Below, piece by piece: positions 59,144 through 64,000 of a DNA stretch of 64,000 bases. The notes beneath the pieces are model-generated. The model saw nothing but the letters and a program-made list of their open reading frames with translations, ran no database searches and was not told the DNA's origin. Positions within the stretch are counted from its first letter, which is position 1, and every line of letters starts with the position of its first letter. The position numbers were made by a program, and so were the translations under genes. Origin of the DNA: Ascidia mentula (lineage: Eukaryota > Chordata > Ascidiacea > Phlebobranchia > Ascidiidae); assembly GCA_947561715.1 (NCBI GenBank), contig OX387203.1, positions 6,076,001-6,140,000 of the forward strand. Direction: 5' to 3'.

Positions 59144-59854
59144 ATAATGTTTATGTTGCTGCCAGGCATATTGTAACTTAATAATCTGTTCTTCTGGCAA
59201 AGATAAAACGTAACTTTATTCACCGACGTTTCGCCTGTTATTCAACAAGGCTTCCTCAAGGTAATGGTACAGTGCAGCACACAACTAACGCAAAAAAAAA
59301 CAAAAAAAAACGTGCCAACACGAAAAAGGGGATAACGCTAACACCGCTTGTAAAATCATGTGATGTATAAAAAATGGGCGGGAAAACTACAGTTACAGTA
59401 AGTTGTTATAGAGCACCGGGAAGTAAACGCACTGTTCCCTATCATTAACACAGCGATTGTTCTTGTGGATGTGGAGCGCTTCTAGGAAGAGGCGCTTTGT
59501 ATGGTCCACCTCCTTTTCCAAAACCTTAGCCTTGTCAAAGGCGATCTGATGACCTTTTAAGGCAGCATGCTTGGCTAACGCTGTTTTATTTGCGTCTTTC
59601 GACGCAACGTCGCGGCGGTGCTCCTTAATTCTGGTTTTCAAGGCTGTTCCGGTTTCCCCGATGTAGACACCCTCGCACTCTCCACATGGAATTGAATAAA
59701 CCACTCCTTTTGGTTCCGCTACCTCCATGACAATGGGGTGCGACTTGTGTGCTGCACTGTACCATTACCTTGAGGAAGCCTTGTTGAATAACAGGCGAAA
59801 CGTCGGTGAATAAAGTTACGTTTTATCTTTGCCAGAAGAACAGATTATTAAGTT
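59144..59854 (-). mobile_element. Penelope-like retroelement (3' part) with inverted terminal repeats
   Basis: The two ends are inverted copies of about 110 bases (59162-59270 and 59745-59850), carrying CGACGTTTCGCCTGTTATTC / GAATAACAGGCGAAACGTCG. The ends are flanked by the 12-bp direct repeat ATAATTACCGAT (59132-59143 and 59855-59866). The terminal repeat still shows a stem GCCTTGTT/AACAGGC followed by GAAACGTC, a hammerhead-like fold with a degraded CUGAUGA box (CTTGAGGA). The minus-strand frame inside encodes a GIY-YIG endonuclease module. The reverse transcriptase is missing, so this is a 5'-truncated copy. Confidence 0.85.
59393..59728 (-). CDS. GIY-YIG endonuclease domain of the Penelope-like element (fragment)
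   Basis: About 111 residues: KGVVYSIPCGECEGVYIGET, then GTALKTRIKEHRRDV, then AKHAALKGHQIAFDKAKVLE, then RLFLEALHI. VVYSIPC...GVYIGET and the following TR-EH-R pattern are typical of the C-terminal GIY-YIG nuclease of Penelope-like elements, which nicks target DNA for reverse transcription. The frame is open, but there is no reverse transcriptase upstream, so the fragment has no role on its own. The Met at 59728 is just the first in an open frame; the true protein would start far upstream. Confidence 0.85.
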   Translation of the reverse strand: MEVAEPKGVVYSIPCGECEGVYIGETGTALKTRIKEHRRDVASKDANKTALAKHAALKGHQIAFDKAKVLEKEVDHTKRLFLEALHIHKNNRCVNDREQCVYFPVLYNNLL

Positions 59855-60126
59855 ATAATTACCGATGTCTGTTAGATGTAATTCGAGGTTTTTGCATATG
59901 GGGCTACCCATATAAAACCACTATTTGTGAGCAGTAGAAATCTCTACATGTTCTATTGCAAAGCGACAGTAATTTGTCCTTAATGTGTCTGGTATTTGTG
60001 CAACAATAAATGCGGTGTTCAGTCTCAGAAATTGATTAATGGGACTGACGTATATCCGCAGATTGTCAGTATAATAGACACAATATTGTTTCCTCCAACT
60101 GCTAGTGATATAGATAACTGGTAGCA

Positions 60127-61006
60127 ATGGTTAATCTTCAATTTTGGCACGTTTGCGCTGCAAATCTAATTGCTGGATTTATTCAACTTTGCATTATGAT
60201 CAGTTTGGCCGCAATGAAGAGTTGGTTGAAGGCAGTTGTAAAATTTGACAGCAAATCGGTGACGTTTTATTATGGAGCATTTGATCTTGCAGACACCAGC
60301 GGATCTTACTACTTTTACAGTGAGTTATGATTTTTTCTGGGGACCTATTTACATATTTATAATTGAACAGCACACTATGCCACATGATATAACTACTGAT
60401 TAGATATCAGCAAACTATAGACTCCAGAGAAATTCGAATATTTAAAACGTAATATTTGTTGCTGTTGTTTTGTAGTTAGAGCCAATACTGGTACCAACAC
60501 CTTAGCAGCCATGTTGGTTCTGACAATTTTGACATTGATTGCCGGCATCGCTACCCAAGCAGTTTCATGGTCTCGGAGAGTGATATTTTCTCACGGCCCA
60601 ATGTTTTATATGAAATTGACTCAGATACTTTACGCTGTCTCAGGTACGTTTTATTGCAAACTTCCGGCTTTCTTTGTGCAGCAATTGACATTTATCGGCA
60701 CAATTTGTCAGTCTTGATTAATACTTAGGCCTACTTCTTATATTTAATGCTATAACACTTTTAGAGTTTTTTCTGTTGATTGGTTTGAGCGTGTACACAA
60801 ACTTCTGGGAAACCCACATCATCTTTGGCTTGGACAAGAATGGAAATGTATTGGAAACAACTATATCTTTCTCAACAGCATTCATTTTAGCTTGGGTAGT
60901 TTGGGTTTTATTTTTAGCTTTCATGGTAGCCGATATCTTCTTCGTAAATTGCGTTCTTAAGATTACGACGACTTCCAAAGACAGGCCGTACCAGTCAGAA
61001 GCCTAA
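60127..61006 (+). CDS. Tetraspan membrane protein, family member 2 (complete)
   Basis: Exons 60127-60319, 60476-60643 and 60765-61006 join in frame (phases 1, 1) to 200 residues. It begins MVNLQFWHVCAANL. Helices are in exon 1 (LIAGFIQLCIMISLAAM), exon 2 (LAAMLVLTILTLIAGIATQA), across the junction (LYAVSEFFLLIGLSVYTNFW) and exon 3 (FILAWVVWVLFLAFMVADIF). The first loop is short and Tyr/Phe-rich (VTFYYGAFDLADTSGSYYFY). The tail is short and polar (TTTSKDRPYQSEA). The four-helix plan resembles claudin/PMP22-type proteins but lacks their signature residues. I know no family match, and function is unknown. It is the only complete + strand member in the window. Confidence 0.78.
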
Positions 61007-61423
61007 AACACGGATATATTCTTGCTATTTTGTTTTGTAAGTTGTTACAATTGAAACGGGAAATTAGTTTTGCGTTGCATGTCGGTCCACTGCAGGTTCT
61101 TTATTCTATTTAAAGTTGTGTACGTTTGAATTAACTGATACTTTTATGTAAATTATTGGTCAATCAACTCACTTACACCAAATTGTGTTTGGTTTATTCG
61201 TCTTATTGTTTCTGCTTTTTGTGTGTTCTCGATTAAACTGACAAGTGTCCAAAGTGCGGAATATGTTTCGGACACGGTATAAATGACACAGGAGTGGAGA
61301 CCAATATCTATTTTAAGTTTAAAAAAAATGTCCAGTATTTGTGAAACAGTTTCAATTTAACTTTTGTTTACGGTGGAACTAGTAGGCAACCACTATTTAG
61401 AAAACTTTTGTGCATGTGATTAG
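61007..61423. other. Intergenic between tetraspan members 2 and 3
   Basis: Non-coding. It is followed at about 61424-61471 by a sequence related to the candidate 5' exon at 58361. Confidence 0.45.
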
Positions 61424-61471
61424 AATGGCATTGGTTGGGCAACAGCACAGAACAAACATTATAGTGTCAGA
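61424..61471 (+). other. Conserved candidate 5' exon, second copy
   Basis: ATGGCATTGGTTGGGCAACA through GTGTCAGA is followed by the donor GTAAGTTT. It is related to 58361-58408 and lies 450 bases upstream of tetraspan member 3. Confidence 0.35.
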
Positions 61472-61916
61472 GTAAGTTTACTCAACTGTATTATAGCAGA
61501 GCCAACCTAAAATCCCAAAACGAACAGTTTATGGTTTATCGATAAAGATTCGTCCTTGTATTACTCACAACAATATTAAAAAAATCTAATAAACTAAAAT
61601 GAAACCATTTGACTTAACGACTTAGCCTATGTATGCTATGTCAATTGCACACGCGCTAACAATACCCACCAACATAAAAATTATCGTCACACTGCTTTCT
61701 GTTCAAAATCATACATGTATTGTTTTTTCTACAGAACAGAAGGAAGTTTGAGGAAAGGTAGCCAACGTTTTGGTTTTATGAGGCGGTTTGATTTGTATCG
61801 GAAGACCTGTGGCAGCACTAACGGCATTTCCTTTGATTAATTTGCGCAGCTTGTCAGGGTAGTAGACAAAATATTGTTTACTGTTACCTCCAGGTTTTAA
61901 AGACTGGCGAGTGACA

Positions 61917-62753
61917 ATGGTTAATCTTCAATTTTGGAACGTTTGTGCTGGAAATCTTGTAGCTGGGTGTATTCAACTTTGCGTTTTGATTAGTTTGGCC
62001 GCAATGAAGAATTGGTTGGTGGCAGTTGTAAAATTTGGCAGCAAACTGGTAACGTTTTATTACGGGACCTTTGATCTAACAGCCACCAGTGGATCATACT
62101 ACTTTTACAGTAAGTTATCTGTACGATCTAGATATATGCTATTGTAAAACGGCAGTAATTTGCTTTGACTTTATCTGGAATTTATACTACAATAAATACG
62201 TTTTTCAGACTCACAAATTGGTTGACGATACTGGCGTAAATTCATCATTCATCAGATTTGCCAACGCTAACCTAGTCCATTTATTCAAAAAGAGAATATA
62301 TTTAAATCTATAGCAACGGTGCCTGTTTCATCTAATCCCATTCGAGTTGTTGCCGAAACGTCTTGCATAAATAGAACTTTGTTACTGTTTTTGCAGTTGA
62401 AGACAATACCGGTACCAACACTTTAGCAGCTATGTTGGTTCTAGCAATTATGACTTTGATTGTTGGCATCGCAACCCAGGCAGGTTCATGGTCTCGGAGA
62501 ATGATATTTTCTCACGGTCCAATGTTTTACATGCGGTTGACTCAGATACTTTATGTTGTTTCAGGTGCGTTTTCTTGTAGGCTATTTTCCTATCTTGCAC
62601 GTTTCCTACTTTGTATATTGTAGTTGCAAATGCTAAAACATTTATTGTTTTCCAGAAGTTTTTCTGCTGATTGGTTTAAGCGTGTACACAAACTTCTGGG
62701 AAACCCACATCATCTATGGCGCGGACATGAACGGGAATTTACCGCACATATGA
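61917..62753 (+). pseudogene. Tetraspan membrane protein, member 3, truncated in exon 3
   Basis: Exons 61917-62109 and 62397-62564 are intact and in phase. Exon 3 starts at 62656 (EVFLLIGLSVYTNFW), but after THIIYGADMNGNLPH it runs into a stop (TGA at 62751-62753). From about there the sequence is that of the next duplicated unit (GATAAGGCCGACGG). The fourth helix and tail are therefore lost at the duplication breakpoint. A protein of about 150 residues with three helices could be made, but it is probably not functional. Exons 1 and 2 are well conserved with member 2. Confidence 0.72.
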
Positions 62754-62768
62754 TAAGGCCGACGGAAA

Positions 62769-62816
62769 ATGGCATCGCTTGGGCCACAACAGCACAGAGC
62801 AAACATTAGTATTAGA
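62769..62816 (+). other. Conserved candidate 5' exon, third copy
   Basis: ATGGCATCGCTTGGGCCACA through ATTAGA is followed by the donor GTAAGTTT. It is the unit-2 equivalent of 58361-58408. Confidence 0.35.
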
Positions 62817-63160
62817 GTAAGTTTACATAACTGTACTGTAGTTGTCATCAATCCAAAGGGTGAAGAGTGACAAAGATGATGGACATAGTATGTATTTGAA
62901 AAGCAACATCACAATGATAGTTTAAATTTTTGAGTGACAGAAAATACCTAAGTAACATGTGTATGCTTTGTCAGTTGCACGCACACTGCATTCATAACAG
63001 CAGCTTGGAACAAACTAGTACATGCTATATGTTCAATTTTTAAAGCGTTGCGATACAAGGGATTTTCGATCTTCGTTTTGATCGACATTTGTTTTTCGCG
63101 GTTTGTCTGGAAACACATTATTGCTGTGACTGCTATAGTGATATAGACTAACGAAGTGCA

Positions 63161-63348
63161 ATGGTTAATCTTCAATTTTGGCACGGTTGTGCTGCAAATC
63201 TTGCTGCTGGGTTTATTCTGCTTTGCATTTTGATTAGTTTGGTCGCAATTAAGAGTTGGTTAAAGGCAGTTGTAAAATTTGGCGAATTGGTATCGTTTTA
63301 TTGCGGAGCATTTGATAGTACACCGGTGGGTCATATACTATTTTTGCA
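63161..63348 (+). pseudogene. Tetraspan exon-1 relic, unit 2
   Basis: The duplicate of the relic at 58753-58940. MVNLQFWHGCAANLAAGF and the same short, wrong-phase exon end (CA|GTAAGT) show that the break predates the block duplication. Confidence 0.7.
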
Positions 63349-63800
63349 GTAAGTTATCTATACAATTTGGTGCTGTGGACCTATCTACATTTTCATAAGG
63401 TACATATTTTGTTACATTGCTGTTCTATATGAGACGCATAGGATTGCCATAGAATAGGATCTTCGCTGATATGTCCTTAATTTTAGTGTTGAAATCTTCA
63501 GGATTGATAATACTTAGTGACATCATATAATAATTGTGTCTGTTAGATGTAATTCCGAGGTTTTTGCATATGAAGCTACGCATATAAAAAACACTACTTT
63601 GTGAGCAGTAGAAATCTCCATATGTTCTATTGCAAAGCGAAAGTAATTTGTCCTTTATGTGTCTGGTATTTGTACAACAATATATGCGGTGTTCAGTCTC
63701 AGAAATTGGTTAATGGGACTGACGTATATCCGCAGATCGTCAGTATAGTAGACACAATATTGTTTCCTCTAACTGATATTGATATAGACAACTGGTGACA

Positions 63801-64000
63801 ATGGTTAATCTTCAATTTTGGCACGTTTGCGCTGCAAATCTAATTGCTGGAATTATTCAACTTTGCATCATGATCAGTTTGGCCGCAATGAAGAGTTGGT
63901 TGAAAGCAGTTGTAAAATTTGACAGCAAATCGGTGACGTTTTATTATGGAGCATTTGATCTTGCAGACACCAGCGGATCTTACTACTTTTACAGTAAGTT
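63801..64000 (+). CDS. Tetraspan membrane protein, member 4 (partial, exon 1 only)
   Basis: ATG at 63801, MVNLQFWHVCAANLIAGIIQ, up to YYFY and the donor at 63994 (A|GTAAGT). Exon 1 is 193 nt and nearly identical to that of member 2. The rest of the gene lies beyond the window. Confidence 0.75.
   Translation, partial: MVNLQFWHVCAANLIAGIIQLCIMISLAAMKSWLKAVVKFDSKSVTFYYGAFDLADTSGSYYFYSK

Larger units (their letters stand above)
58338..60330. repeat. Tetraspan array duplication, unit 1
   Basis: From GTGATAAGGCCGACGG at about 58335 onward, the sequence is repeated at about 62751 to the window end. The offset is 4408 at the first exon-1 copy (58753 against 63161) and 3674 at the second (60127 against 63801). 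The difference of 734 is explained by the Penelope-like insertion at 59144-59854 plus its target duplication. Confidence 0.85.
62751..64000. repeat. Tetraspan array duplication, unit 2 (continues past the window)
   Basis: A near-copy of unit 1 starting at GATAAGGCCGACGG. It lacks the Penelope-like insertion. The corresponding site is CATCATATAATAATT|GTGTCTGTTAGATG at about 63521-63550. Confidence 0.85.

Noticed and set aside
62624..62809. Frame reading through tetraspan exon 3 and the duplication junction in another phase
   Set aside because: Out of phase with the family exon; an artefact of the breakpoint.
1..64000. Search for CRISPR arrays, prokaryotic operons and rRNA genes
   Set aside because: The window is spliced animal DNA; no regular spacer-repeat structure or rRNA-like sequence was seen.

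Overview
This window is intron-rich, AT-rich animal nuclear DNA with short GT-AG introns. The gene content, gene size and homologues point to an ascidian tunicate, most likely a Ciona-type genome. The species is inferred from general character, not from a diagnostic marker. All gene models below were spliced by eye: each exon join was checked for GT/AG (or one GC/AG) sites and for a continuous reading frame. No transcript evidence was available.

Layout. 1-6.2 kb is mostly empty, apart from a possible terminal exon at the left edge and a possible degraded kinase fragment at 5.28 kb. 6.2-8.5 kb (+) holds a five-exon carbohydrate sulfotransferase. 9.6-12.2 kb (-) holds a five-exon gene for an unusual protein with two death domains and an N-myristoylation-like start. 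12.2-18.1 kb has no gene I can support. 18.1-36.5 kb (+) is an array of four tandem SLC49A4/DIRC2-like transporter genes with the same 11-exon structure. The fourth copy has a 19-nt frameshifting deletion in exon 6 and a GC-AG intron. 37.6-39.1 kb (+) is leucine carboxyl methyltransferase 1 (LCMT1). 39.6-45.5 kb (+) is katanin p80 (KATNB1) in 19 exons, with two Penelope-type retroelement scraps in its introns. 45.2-49.2 kb is an almost perfect 2-kb tandem duplication carrying the last two katanin exons and the last four exons of a converging minus-strand gene. It is arranged so that one intact version of each gene survives. 47.9-49.9 kb and 50.5-52.4 kb (-) hold two paralogous genes with a CARF-like domain. 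53-58.3 kb contains hAT-type non-autonomous elements, a hammerhead-ribozyme-like motif, an orphan terminal exon and the first member of a tetraspan membrane-protein family. 58.3-64 kb is an expanding array of that family: one complete gene, one gene truncated by a duplication breakpoint, two exon-1 relics and one gene running off the edge. A Penelope-like element with a GIY-YIG endonuclease ORF sits in one repeat unit, and its near-empty site is visible in the other unit.

The strongest candidates for something undescribed are the double-death-domain protein at 9.6-12.2 kb, the tetraspan family at 54.4-64 kb and the CARF-like gene pair. The clearest structural stories are the recent duplications: the SLC49A4 array, the katanin/CARF-like duplication and the tetraspan array. 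Several Penelope-related foldback sequences carry hammerhead-like cores. There is no operon-like logic linking the functions; neighbours appear to be related mainly by tandem duplication.
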